A stretch of 56,449 nucleotides of DNA from an uncultured Alphaproteobacteria bacterium (GCA_943787175.1 CALSLK010000038.1:1-56449); one strand, 5' to 3'. Positions 36,335 through 45,041 are shown, numbered from the stretch's first letter. Numbers and translations are program-made. The notes: generated by a model not told the origin, from the letters alone.

Positions 36335-37081
36335 TTAGTAGGTAGCACGGCCCCCGGAGATGTCATAAACCGCGCCTGTGGAGAACGAGCAGTCTGATGA
36401 TGAGAGCCAGGCGATTAGAGCCGCTACTTCTTCAGGCGTACCGATCCGGCCCATGGGAATCTTGGCCGTCATGTAATCGAGCTGATCCGATGTTACCTGA
36501 TCAATCATGGCGGTCTCGATCACCGCAGGGCAGATCACATTGGCCAGAACACCCGAAACGATCAGTTCCTTGCCCAGGGATTTAGTGAAACCGATCAGGC
36601 CGGCCTTCGATGCGCTGTAGGCCGAAGCATTGGTGTTGCCTTCCTTGCCCGCGACGGAAGCGACATTGACGATGCGCCCCCAACCGGTTGCCATCATCTG
36701 CTGGCAGAGCGCCTGGCAAACCAGAAACTGGCCAACCAGATTGACCTCGATCATGCGCCGCCAGACATCGGGTTCGCATTCCCAGACGGGATAGCCGCTG
36801 CCGCCGATCCCTGCACTGTTGACCAGGATCTGAACGGGTCCGGCTGCACAGGAACTGGCTGCCGCCTTAGCAACTGAGGCCGTATCGGTGATATCGACTG
36901 TCACGGCAGATGCGCCCTCTCCCAGACGTTCTGCCTGTTTGGCCACCAGATCACGGTTGCTATCCCACAACACAACCTGTGCGCCGCTTGCCAGAAACCG
37001 CTCGGCCGTCGCCAGGCCAATACCTGAAGCGCCGCCCGTGATGACGGCACGCAGGCCGCTGAAGTCATAGGTAACCGTCAT
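36335..37081 (-). CDS. Short-chain dehydrogenase/reductase
   Basis: A 248-residue SDR with cofactor motif VITGGASGIGLATAERF, NSAGIGG (NxAG), catalytic Ser in IVNVASVAG and YSASKAGL (YxxxK), and the usual C-terminal GAVYDISGG. It is a FabG-like NAD(P)-dependent alcohol dehydrogenase/ketoreductase; the substrate cannot be told. The start ATG 37081 is chosen because homology begins at MTVTYDFSG; the open frame continues upstream through the previous gene. It lies 13 bases after the M14 gene stop and 16 before the MHS gene. Confidence 0.9.
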   Translation of the reverse strand: MTVTYDFSGLRAVITGGASGIGLATAERFLASGAQVVLWDSNRDLVAKQAERLGEGASAVTVDITDTASVAKAAASSCAAGPVQILVNSAGIGGSGYPVWECEPDVWRRMIEVNLVGQFLVCQALCQQMMATGWGRIVNVASVAGKEGNTNASAYSASKAGLIGFTKSLGKELIVSGVLANVICPAVIETAMIDQVTSDQLDYMTAKIPMGRIGTPEEVAALIAWLSSSDCSFSTGAVYDISGGRATY

Positions 37082-37094
37082 CGCATCAACTCCA

Positions 37095-38198
37095 TCAGCC
37101 TTCGACAAGCGCATCCCCGGCGATTGCGCAGAAATACTGGCCCTTGCGTGTGAAACGATGACTACGTCTGGCGTAGAGCAATCCATCGACAGGTGCATGC
37201 ACCGGCGTCCGGATGCCGGTTTCGGGATCAAGGATATGACAGAAGGTTTCGCCTTCGCGCACGCGGTCACCAAGGTCACGGTGATAGATCAACACACCGC
37301 CTTCTTCGGCCATGAGGCGGCGCAGCCCAGCGACCGAAACAGGTTCGCAGCGCGCTTCGGGCAATGGACCGGGGCTGCCCAACACAACATCGCGGCGTTG
37401 CAGCCAGTGGAACAGATTGTCGGCATCGGGACGGGTCAGGTGGTCGTCAACATCGCGCTGGCCGCGCAATTCAACCACAGCGGTCAAACTGCCCGGCGGA
37501 ACCGGGTGGTCGGGGAATCGTGCCGCGATCTCTTTCCACAACAGGGCGTGAGCCGATTTGAACGTCATCATCCGATTGCCGCGATCGATCAGGACGACGT
37601 CTGCCCCGATCTGTGCGGCAAGATCGGCACCATCAGGCCAGTTCACATCCGTGACGAAGAGGTGAAGCATGGCCTCCCAGGCTGAATGCAGGTCGAGCAC
37701 AAAATCGGCATCAAACGACAAACCCATCAACCTGACCTTGAGAACGTCGGCCTCACGCAGATCACGGCGTGCCGCCAGCTCTTGGGCCATGGCGTTGCGC
37801 ACCAGCGCGATATTCTCTTCACCGCCTTGCGTCAGGCGGCCTTCCAGGCGTTCGGCGGTGCCGTCGATCAGGTCCGGGAAACCACGGTTGTAGTTGCGGT
37901 TGGTATCGAGGTCGTAGCGCCCCTGAGCCTCCATCATGATCTGCTGGGAAAGCCCGATGGGGTTGGCAAAGGGAACGACGATAATCTCGCCGGTGATTCG
38001 GCCGGCAGCATCGGCTTCATCAAGAAGGCCGATCAGGTGTTCAAGCACCACAATACCGGGCAGCTCCTGAGCATGAAGCGCAGCGTGGAGGTACGCCTTG
38101 GGACGTGCTCCTGGTGTGCCGAAGCGATGCACGACGACACGGCGCTGTGTGCCAAGGCTGGCAGTGGGAAGTTCGAGATGATCGATGGTGTGGGTCAT
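37095..38198 (-). CDS. M14 deacylase of the succinylglutamate desuccinylase/DoeB family (copy 1)
   Basis: A 367-residue zinc hydrolase: HAQE (HxxE) in AALHAQELPG and DLHSAWEAM supply the three zinc ligands. The stretch FANPIGLSQQ...RYDLDTNRNYNRGFPDL matches AstE/DoeB proteins. DoeB deacetylates N-acetyl-diaminobutyrate in ectoine breakdown; AstE removes succinate from succinylglutamate. The protein is a clear paralogue of the gene immediately upstream (seven-base gap). Both keep their zinc ligands, so both should be active, perhaps on two related acyl amino acids or as a heteromer. Confidence 0.87.
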   Translation of the reverse strand: MTHTIDHLELPTASLGTQRRVVVHRFGTPGARPKAYLHAALHAQELPGIVVLEHLIGLLDEADAAGRITGEIIVVPFANPIGLSQQIMMEAQGRYDLDTNRNYNRGFPDLIDGTAERLEGRLTQGGEENIALVRNAMAQELAARRDLREADVLKVRLMGLSFDADFVLDLHSAWEAMLHLFVTDVNWPDGADLAAQIGADVVLIDRGNRMMTFKSAHALLWKEIAARFPDHPVPPGSLTAVVELRGQRDVDDHLTRPDADNLFHWLQRRDVVLGSPGPLPEARCEPVSVAGLRRLMAEEGGVLIYHRDLGDRVREGETFCHILDPETGIRTPVHAPVDGLLYARRSHRFTRKGQYFCAIAGDALVEG

Positions 38199-38205
38199 GC
38201 CGGCC

Positions 38206-39345
38206 TCAATAATCGATCACGGGATAATCGTTGGGCGGCAATTCGACGCTGCCTGAAACGACCGCAAAGCTCTGACCCGGACGCACCAGGCGACTTATGG
38301 TGCGACCGTATAGAACACCCGTTGCACGGCTCATGACAGGCGTGCGCGCCTTCTGGAAGTCAATCTCGGCGGGGTCGACAATATCGGCCACAACCTCACC
38401 CGCCTCGATCCAGTCACCAAGCGCGACGCGATAGGAAATGACGCCAGCGACCGGTGCGACCAGATTGTCGGAACCGCCAAGCGGCGTGGGCTTACACAAC
38501 AGGCCGGGCGGGTCGCCGGGATCACCGGCAAGCATGCCGTGACGCTGCAGGAACCGCCATAGACCCGTGGCATCCTCCAACGCGAGATCGTCACCCACAT
38601 CATTCTGACCGCGCAATTCCAGGGTCGTCGTGAAAGGCGTTTCACCGATTGGACGGTCGGGGAAACGCTCGCGCAGGGCATGCCAGATCATGGTCGGCGC
38701 GGTGTCGAACGTGCTGCCGCTGTCGGTCGGAAAGAACAGGATCGTGCGGCACCCAAGTTCGGCGGCAAGGTCGCCATAACGTTCCCAGTGATCTTCCGGA
38801 AAATAGAGATACTGGATGGCCTCGCCATGACAGTGGAGGTCGAAGATGAAGTCGCTGTCGGCCGATAGCGCCATGAGCGCCTTGCGCAGGGTGTTGGCTT
38901 CCCCCTCGCCCGGCCAGGCGTTCACCGCCTCCAGAATTGCCTTGCGGATCACGGTGTTGTTGGCGGCCTCGTCATCGCCCAGAAGATTGCCGATGTGATT
39001 GCCGATTTTCCGACTGAGTTCGGGATACCAACGGTTGAAGTTGCCATCGCCATCAAGGTCATACCGGCCCAGGTGATAACCCATGATGCGATTGGAGAGA
39101 CCGACCGGATTGGCATAGGGCAAAACAACGATCTCGCCGTGGATTTCGCCGGCTTCATCAGCCGCGCGCAGCCAGCCGATCATGCGGTTCAGGATCAACG
39201 CACCGGGCAGCTCATCGGCATGCAATGCGGCATGTAAATAGACCTTGGGCCGTGCGCCGGGTTCACCAAAACGATGCACCGTCAGCACACGTTCCGTGCC
39301 TGGACCCGGTGACATCAGGGAGACCGTTTCAACCCTGTGAACCAT
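38206..39345 (-). CDS. M14 deacylase of the succinylglutamate desuccinylase/DoeB family (copy 2)
   Basis: A 379-residue paralogue of the downstream gene. Zinc ligands are in AALHADELPG (HADE) and DLHCHGEA. YANPVGLSNRIMGYHLGRYD matches the same family block, and the C-terminal VAPVAGVISYRVALGDW is the barrel-sandwich domain. ATG 39345 has AAGGAG six bases upstream; the longer open frame upstream has no homology. It is the first gene of the minus-strand operon deacylase-deacylase-SDR-MHS and is divergent from the Rieske oxygenase. The 158 bases between them must contain both promoters. Confidence 0.87.
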   Translation of the reverse strand: MVHRVETVSLMSPGPGTERVLTVHRFGEPGARPKVYLHAALHADELPGALILNRMIGWLRAADEAGEIHGEIVVLPYANPVGLSNRIMGYHLGRYDLDGDGNFNRWYPELSRKIGNHIGNLLGDDEAANNTVIRKAILEAVNAWPGEGEANTLRKALMALSADSDFIFDLHCHGEAIQYLYFPEDHWERYGDLAAELGCRTILFFPTDSGSTFDTAPTMIWHALRERFPDRPIGETPFTTTLELRGQNDVGDDLALEDATGLWRFLQRHGMLAGDPGDPPGLLCKPTPLGGSDNLVAPVAGVISYRVALGDWIEAGEVVADIVDPAEIDFQKARTPVMSRATGVLYGRTISRLVRPGQSFAVVSGSVELPPNDYPVIDY

Positions 39346-39503
39346 GATGCTCCTTAGTTTCTGCCTATGCAGGCGTTCTACTGAATCGTATCGCTTGTCG
39401 GCGACCCGTCCGGTACTGTCAAGCCAAGCACATGAGGTGGACGACGTTCCCGCACGGCCACCGCTTTGAATCGCCAATCTGTTTGGGAGGTCGACCCGAA
39501 GTC

Positions 39504-40691
39504 ATGACCAGCAACACATCCCTTGACGCCATCCTGTCCGAACTGCGCAGCAATGCCGAGCTTCCCTTTGAAGAAAGCCGCAATGCGCCACCGGGCATGT
39601 ATTCCTCCCCTGAGTTCCTTGCCCTGGAGCAGGAACACATCTTTGCCAAGGAATGGATATGTGCCGGACGTGCCGATGCGCTGTCCAAGCCAGGCGATTA
39701 TCTGACCATGGAGATCGCAGACCAGCCGATCTTTGTTGTCCATGACCGCAACGGCGATATCCGCGCCTGGTCCAATGTGTGCCTGCACCGCATGAGTCTG
39801 CTGCTGGAAGGCCGCGGCAACAAACCGGTCATCACGTGCCCTTATCACGCATGGAGTTACGGGCTGGACGGCCAGTTGCGCAATGCGCCCTATATGGACG
39901 ACAGCGCCGCCTTCGACAAAAAGGATTATTGCCTGCCCTCGATCCGCTGCGAGCTGTTCGACGGCTGGATCTACGTGACACTCAACCCTGATATCGAACC
40001 GGCCGCCGAGCGTTTTGCGCCGGTGCGCGACATCGTGACTGGACGCTATCAGTTCGAGAATTATCAGGAGACGTTCCGTGAGGAGCATGTCTGGGACACG
40101 AACTGGAAGGTTCTGGCCGAGAACTTCATGGAAAGTTACCACCTGTTCCAGCTTCACGGCCCGACCATCGGCAAACAATCCAAGGTCGAGGAAATGGACA
40201 TGCCGCCGGGCGGAGCGACGTTCAACTATCACTGGATCACCAAGGATTCGAAGTTTGCGCTGGCCACAGCACATCCAGACTGCACGTATCTTGAGGGCGA
40301 GTGGCGACGCACCACCGCGCTGATCACGCTTTATCCCGGCCACATGATCACCCTGACGCCCGGTTACTTCTGGTATCTGGTGTTGCAGCCTCAGGGACCC
40401 GATCAGGTGAAAATCCTCTATGGCGGCGGCATGGCACCCGACTTCATCAATGATCCCCAGGGCGCCGAACATGTCGCCAAGGCCAAGGAAATCCTGGATG
40501 CGGTCAACGAAGAGGACCGCATCGGCACGGCCATGGTGCACAAGGGCATGAAAGCCAACCTGGCGCGATCCGGACACCTGAGTTACCTGGAGCGGCCCAA
40601 TCACGAGTTCGGGCAATATCTGGCACGCCAGATCACCGGCAGCGCGGCGTGCCCCACTCCGGATGTCGAGGCCTTGAGCGCAGCGCGGTAA
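39504..40691 (+). CDS. Rieske non-heme iron oxygenase, alpha-subunit type
   Basis: A 395-residue oxygenase. The Rieske 2Fe-2S site is CLHR (C93, H95) and CPYH (C112, H115). The mononuclear iron site is ENFMESYHLFQLH (H213, H218). At the bridging position most ring-hydroxylating dioxygenases have Asp, but this one has Glu (E210), as reported for carnitine monooxygenase CntA and similar quaternary-amine oxygenases. No reductase or ferredoxin gene lies nearby. The start ATG 39504 (MTSNTSLDA) is best supported by homology; an upstream start would add 24 unconserved residues. A GcvT-like protein follows two kilobases later, which would fit an N-demethylation, but the substrate is inferred only. 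Confidence 0.88.
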   Translation: MTSNTSLDAILSELRSNAELPFEESRNAPPGMYSSPEFLALEQEHIFAKEWICAGRADALSKPGDYLTMEIADQPIFVVHDRNGDIRAWSNVCLHRMSLLLEGRGNKPVITCPYHAWSYGLDGQLRNAPYMDDSAAFDKKDYCLPSIRCELFDGWIYVTLNPDIEPAAERFAPVRDIVTGRYQFENYQETFREEHVWDTNWKVLAENFMESYHLFQLHGPTIGKQSKVEEMDMPPGGATFNYHWITKDSKFALATAHPDCTYLEGEWRRTTALITLYPGHMITLTPGYFWYLVLQPQGPDQVKILYGGGMAPDFINDPQGAEHVAKAKEILDAVNEEDRIGTAMVHKGMKANLARSGHLSYLERPNHEFGQYLARQITGSAACPTPDVEALSAAR

Positions 40692-40919
40692 ATGCCTCGG
40701 GCGTGGATAGGATTGGCAGGGTCCTGCTGACCAACCCCACCCCCATCGCGTTTTGTCTGGTTCAACCCCATGCAAAGTAGAATTCGGCACCGATTACGGG
40801 CTCATGTCTTGAATTAGAACAAATCATAAACATATATGGGCCTGAATTCTGGAATGTCACGGATTAATGCGCCGGAGAGCCGAAGGTTTCCGCGCGCCAA
40901 CCGGGGAGTGACCCTGCCG

Positions 40920-41183
40920 ATGAGCCATGTGCGCAACACCACTGCCATGCACAAGACAGCCCGCTGCGGCGCAAAGACACGCAGTGGGACGCCCTGCCGG
41001 TCGCCCGCTGTAACTGGCAGGACGCGTTGCAGAATGCATGGAGGTGGCAAAGGTTCTGGCGCGCCAAGCGGCAACAGCAACCGGTTGGGACACGGCCTCT
41101 ACGGAAGCGAGAACATTGCAAAGCACCGCGCCGTGATGGACCTGATACGCAGGTCCGAGGCGCTGCTGGCGGATATCACCTAA
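40920..41183 (+). CDS. HGGxSTG-type small protein of unknown function
   Basis: An 87-residue basic protein. The pattern CGAKTRSGTPCRSPAV then CRMHGGGKGSGAPSGN and a trailing helical segment is that of the widespread HGG small proteins found in phages and alphaproteobacterial genomes. Its Cys/His spacing suggests a small zinc-binding module. The ATG at 40920 has GGGGAG 11 bases upstream and fits the usual family start; an in-frame ATG at 40836 would add 28 residues. It may be a phage remnant; no other phage gene is nearby. Its end overlaps the convergent cupin gene by four bases. The AT-rich 40692-40919 shows no other gene. Confidence 0.65.
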   Translation: MSHVRNTTAMHKTARCGAKTRSGTPCRSPAVTGRTRCRMHGGGKGSGAPSGNSNRLGHGLYGSENIAKHRAVMDLIRRSEALLADIT

Positions 41184-41512
41184 GTACCAACCTCAACGTA
41201 GTCATAGGCACCGACGCCCTGCACGATGAGAAACTTGCAGGCTGTTCCGTCGCAGCCGTGGACGTGATGGGCTGTTTTTGGCCCTACGGCGCAACGCTGG
41301 CCGGGCATCAGATGATGCGCGGTGCGCGGTGCGCGGGTTTCCACGATCAGTTCACCTTCCAGGCAGACGAAGCTGTCGGTGATTTCTGAATGATAATGCC
41401 AGGGGACAGACTGTCCGGCATCCAGGGTCAGAACGGAAACCTCCAAATCGGCGCCTTCGGCGATGGTTTCCGTACCCGCAATCTCATAATCGCCCTCGCT
41501 GATCTTCTTCAT
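41180..41512 (-). CDS. Single-domain cupin protein
   Basis: A 110-residue cupin with motif 1 VPWHYHSEITDSFVCLEGE (two His and a Glu-like position) and motif 2 PGQRCAVGPKTAHHVHG. It probably binds one divalent metal. Small cupins of this sort serve as isomerases, dioxygenases or sensors. ATG 41512 is preceded by GGGAGA seven bases away. It lies between the Rieske gene and the EctC-like genes but on the opposite strand, and shares the roughly 110-base upstream region with the plus-strand EctC-like gene. Confidence 0.82.
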   Translation of the reverse strand: MKKISEGDYEIAGTETIAEGADLEVSVLTLDAGQSVPWHYHSEITDSFVCLEGELIVETRAPRTAHHLMPGQRCAVGPKTAHHVHGCDGTACKFLIVQGVGAYDYVEVGT

Positions 41513-41623
41513 GGCGCATTCTCCCGTGATCCATGCGAAATCTGCTTAACCCATGGTGGGCACCTTGAAGTTGTCAGACAAGTGCGCTGTCATGGACCAT
41601 CATCCAAGGGAGCATAAAAGCCC

Positions 41624-42466
41624 ATGCGCGTCATCAACCCTGCCGACATCGCCGGAACCCAGAGGGACCGCATGGTCGCCGACGGCAACGCCCACGCCAT
41701 GTGTTATCTGGCCGATGAAGACGGCTGCGGCTTTTCATTTTCGACGCTGACCATCGACGGCGACAGCAAGGGGTTCCCCCTGCACTATCGCAACCACATC
41801 GAAGCCAACATGATCCTGGAGGGCGAAGGCGAAATCCATAATCTTGAGACCGATGAGCGCTGGCCTGCAGGTCCAGGCACGCTTTACGTCGTGGGCCCGG
41901 CCGACCGTCACGAAATCTTCCTGAAAGGCCCCGTGAAGGTCGTCTCGCTCTTCAATCCGCCGATCAAGGGCACCGAACATCATCAGGACTTTGGCGGTTA
42001 CCCGCCCTCAGGCGCGATTCCAGCCGATTGGGGGCCTTCAGGAGGTTCGCCGACCAGCAGGCGCATGTTCGTCAAACAGAGGAGCAACATTCCCGTGGTG
42101 AGCATCGGCGGCGGTCATGCGGAAGCACGGCGTTACCTGGCCAAAGCCGATGACGTGGGTTTCACCCTCTCCGACCTCACGGCCAAAAGCAGCGAGACAC
42201 CGGTTCACCTCTGGTACAAACACCATGTTGAAGCCAACTTCGTCGTTTCCGGCACCGCTGTGGTGACCGACAGTGCGAGCGGCGAGAGCCGGCCCCTGAC
42301 TCCGGGTTCGCTTTATCTTGTCGGCCCCAGAGACCGCCATCAGGTTTTCAGCAGCACCGGGTTCCATGTACTCTCCATCTTCAACCCGCCCCTGGTGGGC
42401 AATGAAACCCATGACGAGGATGGCAGCTATCCACCCACCGGCCCGCTTCCGCCCGGCTGGCTCTGA
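41624..42466 (+). CDS. Tandem double-domain ectoine synthase (EctC)-like cupin protein
   Basis: A 280-residue protein made of two EctC-like cupin halves. Each has the EctC pattern W/HYxNHxEAN, then a GxLYxVGPxDRH segment, then FNPP followed by a YPP box (FNPPLVGNETHDEDGSYPP in the second half). The metal ligands known from EctC (Glu57, Tyr85, His93) are present in both halves at identical spacing: E60/Y88/H96 and E203/Y231/H239. EctC cyclises N-acetyl-diaminobutyrate to ectoine and is normally one domain of about 130 residues; no ectA, ectB or ectD is present here. The ATG follows AAGGGAG at 41606-41612. It is followed by a GcvT-like gene and a second double-domain protein. Ring-forming or ring-opening activity on a related compound is plausible but unproven. 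Confidence 0.82.
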   Translation: MRVINPADIAGTQRDRMVADGNAHAMCYLADEDGCGFSFSTLTIDGDSKGFPLHYRNHIEANMILEGEGEIHNLETDERWPAGPGTLYVVGPADRHEIFLKGPVKVVSLFNPPIKGTEHHQDFGGYPPSGAIPADWGPSGGSPTSRRMFVKQRSNIPVVSIGGGHAEARRYLAKADDVGFTLSDLTAKSSETPVHLWYKHHVEANFVVSGTAVVTDSASGESRPLTPGSLYLVGPRDRHQVFSSTGFHVLSIFNPPLVGNETHDEDGSYPPTGPLPPGWL

Positions 42467-42491
42467 CAGGCAGAAAAGAAAGAACACAACC

Positions 42492-43675
42492 ATGGCAAAT
42501 CCAACCACCGGCGGAATTGGGCTGCGCCCATCGCAACACGGCCGCAGCTTGCCAGTGACGCCCTGGCGAAGGGGCAAGCTTCTGGCTTCGCCCTTTATCC
42601 CGTTCTACGCGGAACGGATCGGGCCTGACGCCTCTTTTACGGTCTACAGCGATCACATGGCGCCGGGTTATCTCGACGATGACGTCGCGTTTGAATATCG
42701 GCACCTGCGCCGTGCGGCAACACTCTATGATGTTCCTGAACACGCCATCGAGTTTGTCGGCCCCGATGCCGCGCGGTTTCTGGATCACCTGATGGTGCGC
42801 CCCATCGCACCCATGAAGGTGGGCCGATGTGGTTATGGCCTGATGTGTTACGACGACGGCGGCATCCTGATGGACGGCGTGCTGATCCGGCTTGCCGAAG
42901 ACCGCTTCCGTTATGTCCTAGCCGATGGTGAAATTTTCGGCTGGCTGCGGGCACATCAACGCGGGTTCGACGTCGAAATCATCGATACGAGGGACTGGGT
43001 GTTGCAGGTTCAGGGGCCGCGTTCGCTCGATGTGCTGGCCGACCTGTGTGATGACGGCATGCCATCACCGTTTACCTATTTCGCCGCTGCGCACGTCACC
43101 ATGGCAGGCCAGCCCCTGCTCATCACGCGTACCGGCTGGACCGGCGAGATGGGCTTTGAAATCTATGTTCCCGAGACCTGCGATCATGCCGGCCTATGGC
43201 ATCACCTGATGGACAAGGGCGCAGCTCACGATATGCGCTTTTCCTCGCTGTCCTCGATGAACATCCGGCGCATTGAAGCAGGCATTCTCAACAACGGCTC
43301 GGACATGGACCCCGACCATGACACCGTTTGCCGCAGGGATCGGCCAGTTTGTCGATCTGGGCAAAGAGGGTTTCATCGGGCGCGAAGCGCTTGAGACAGC
43401 CGACCGTCGACCGCGCCTGGTGGGCCTGAAATCGGATGGCCCCATCGAATCGGACATGGTGATCCGGGTTGACGGCGCCGAGGCGGGTTACATCACGGCA
43501 GCCGCCCACTCGCCCACGTTGGAACACTACGTCGCCTATGCCCTGTTCGAAGAGGCCGGCGACTGGATCGACCTGTCAGGTGACGTGCGGCCCCGACGGC
43601 GTGCCGGGGGAGACCGTTTCCTTGCCGTTTTATGACGCCGACAAGCTGATCCCGCGTGGCAAGCAGACCGCATGA
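42492..43675 (+). pseudogene. GcvT-family aminomethyltransferase/demethylase, two frameshifts
   Basis: A protein of about 393 residues of the glycine-cleavage T/dimethylglycine/DMSP-demethylase family, which moves one-carbon groups to tetrahydrofolate. Conserved parts are RRAATLYDVPEHAIEFVGPDAARFL, here across residues about 70-95, then VLQVQGPRSLDVL, ITRTGWTGEMGFEIYV and SMNIRRIEAGI. The frame breaks near 43320 and near 43595, but homology continues (GKEGFIGREAL, then DADKLIPRGKQTA to TGA 43673-43675). ATG 42492 begins 25 bases after the double EctC-like gene. It probably collects a methyl or methylene group from an N- or S-methylated substrate, which would match the Rieske oxygenase upstream. 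Confidence 0.8.
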
Positions 43676-43694
43676 GGACCTGGAGGTGCCGGAA

Positions 43695-44533
43695 ATGTTG
43701 ATCATCCGCGCCGGGGATCTGGCCGGCAGTGGCCGCGAGCAGCCTTTTGGGCCCGATGCGCGCGCGCTGACCTATCTGACCAGCAGCGAGGGCGCGGGAT
43801 TCGGCGTCGGCGTGGTGGCGTCGGCGAGCGATGTCGTGACCGAAGCCATGACCTATCGGCACCACGTCAAGATGAACTATGTGCTGGAAGGATCAGGCAC
43901 GATCACAAACGTGGAGTCCCGGCGAGCAATGGCCCCTGGGTCCGGAGTCCTTCTATTGCGTGGGGACCGAACGACCGTTACCGCCTGGAGCTGACCGGCT
44001 CCTGGAAGGTTTTCTCGTTCTTCAATCCCGCGATTGACGAAGGCACGCCCCACGGGCCTGAGGGTTTCCCCGAGTCCGGGCCCCTGCCCGCCGGCTGGGA
44101 GCAAGGGTGGGCGGGGTATGTTCGTGCGCCTGGCCCAAGATGTGGAAGACAAGAAGTTGACCACCGGCTTTTCGACCGTGCGCCGCCCTCTGCTGTCAGC
44201 CGACGGTACCGGGCTCTCGCTCTCGGACCTGCGAACCACGCCCGGCGAGAAGATCGACCTGTGGTACCGCAACCATTGTGAAGCGAACTATCTGGTCGAG
44301 GGCAGTGCCGAAGTGCTGGACAAGGCAACGGGTGAGAACCATCGGCTGGTGCCTGGCGACCCTGTTTGTCGTTGGCCCCAAAGATCGCCATCGTGTGAGC
44401 AACACCAACGGCGTGCGTTTCCCTGAGCATCTTCAATCCGCCCATTGCCGGTAACGAGCGGTATGATGAAAAAGGCGGCTACCCGCCCACGGGCGATGTG
44501 CCGCCAGCCTGGCAAACGTCCTTCCTCTTCTAG
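43695..44533 (+). pseudogene. Second tandem double-domain EctC-like cupin protein, frameshifted
   Basis: ATG 43695 (MLIIRAGDLAGSG) has GGAGG eight bases before it and follows the GcvT-like stop by 19 bases. Read across at least four indels (near 43918, 43962, 44110 and 44360) it is a two-domain paralogue of the gene at 41624, ending at TAG 44531-44533. The second half keeps the pattern RNHCEANYLV, TLFVVGPKDRH and SIFNPPIAGNERYDEKGGY, so the Glu and His ligands are there with Phe for Tyr. The first half reads HHVKMNYV and NDRYRLE, so Lys and Tyr replace the metal Glu and His. It may be a structural or regulatory partner of the intact paralogue. Confidence 0.72.
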
Positions 44534-44915
44534 TTCCCACTCATGAGCACAGCCCCCGACGATTAGCGCAGTCCAGAGCCACCCAATGATGGAAAGGACC
44601 ACAAACAATTTGCTCGCAACTCGAAGTGTTTTTTCCAACGTGCCAGTCCGCATGTCGGGCACCAACCAGACCACAAACAGAAAAAAGGTCATCCAATAAT
44701 GTGGAAATAGCGCAAGAACCTCGAGCGTATTTTCAAGATCCTCACCCTTCAGAACAGCAAAGGTGACGACACCAACGAACAGAATGACTGGCCACGGCAA
44801 TCCCGAGGACCCAAACCACCCCTTTTCTCCAAGAGCCCATCAGGATTCGGCCGATCAGTGCCCCAGCAAGTGCCGGACCACAGACAACCACGAAGAGGAT
44901 CAGAGTCTCTGTCAT
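44531..44915 (-). pseudogene. Putative small membrane protein, frameshifted
   Basis: A minus-strand gene starting at ATG 44915 encodes several hydrophobic segments: LILFVVVCGPALAGALIG, then after a shift near 44838 PWPVILFVGVVTFAVL, then WMTFFLFVVWLVPDM and LFVVLSIIGWLWTALIVGG. It shows no family I recognise. The 3' end is uncertain; the open frame runs on into the EctC-like gene, which is unlikely to be real, and a TAG in another frame lies near 44532. It is AT-richer than the flanks and close to the IS element, so it may be acquired DNA. Confidence 0.45.
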
Positions 44916-45041
44916 AAGCGCAGTGGCATCTCTTTGAGTTGCTATCTTGGGCGAAGAGCAGAACCGAGGCGACTATTGGCAGACAATGGATTGAGAATCA
45001 GCGGGGTCCATTTGCACGTTCGGTTGTCTGACGTCAGCGCC

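Noticed and set aside
37155..39345. Calling the tandem M14 genes doeB outright
   Set aside because: DoeB, AstE and other N-acyl amino-acid deacylases cannot be separated by the visible zinc motifs; doeA, doeC, doeD and a DoeX or EnuR regulator are not in the window.
39378..40790. 470-codon minus-strand open frame opposite the Rieske gene
   Set aside because: The Rieske and iron-site motifs are on the plus strand; the minus translation is featureless.
41624..42466. Annotating the double cupin as ectoine synthase ectC
   Set aside because: The domain duplication and the absence of ectA and ectB make ordinary ectoine synthesis unlikely, although the metal triad is conserved.
44288..44530. Extension of the small membrane protein to the end of its open frame at 44288
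   Set aside because: It would overlap about 240 bases of the EctC-like gene and the added residues are not membrane-like or conserved-looking.
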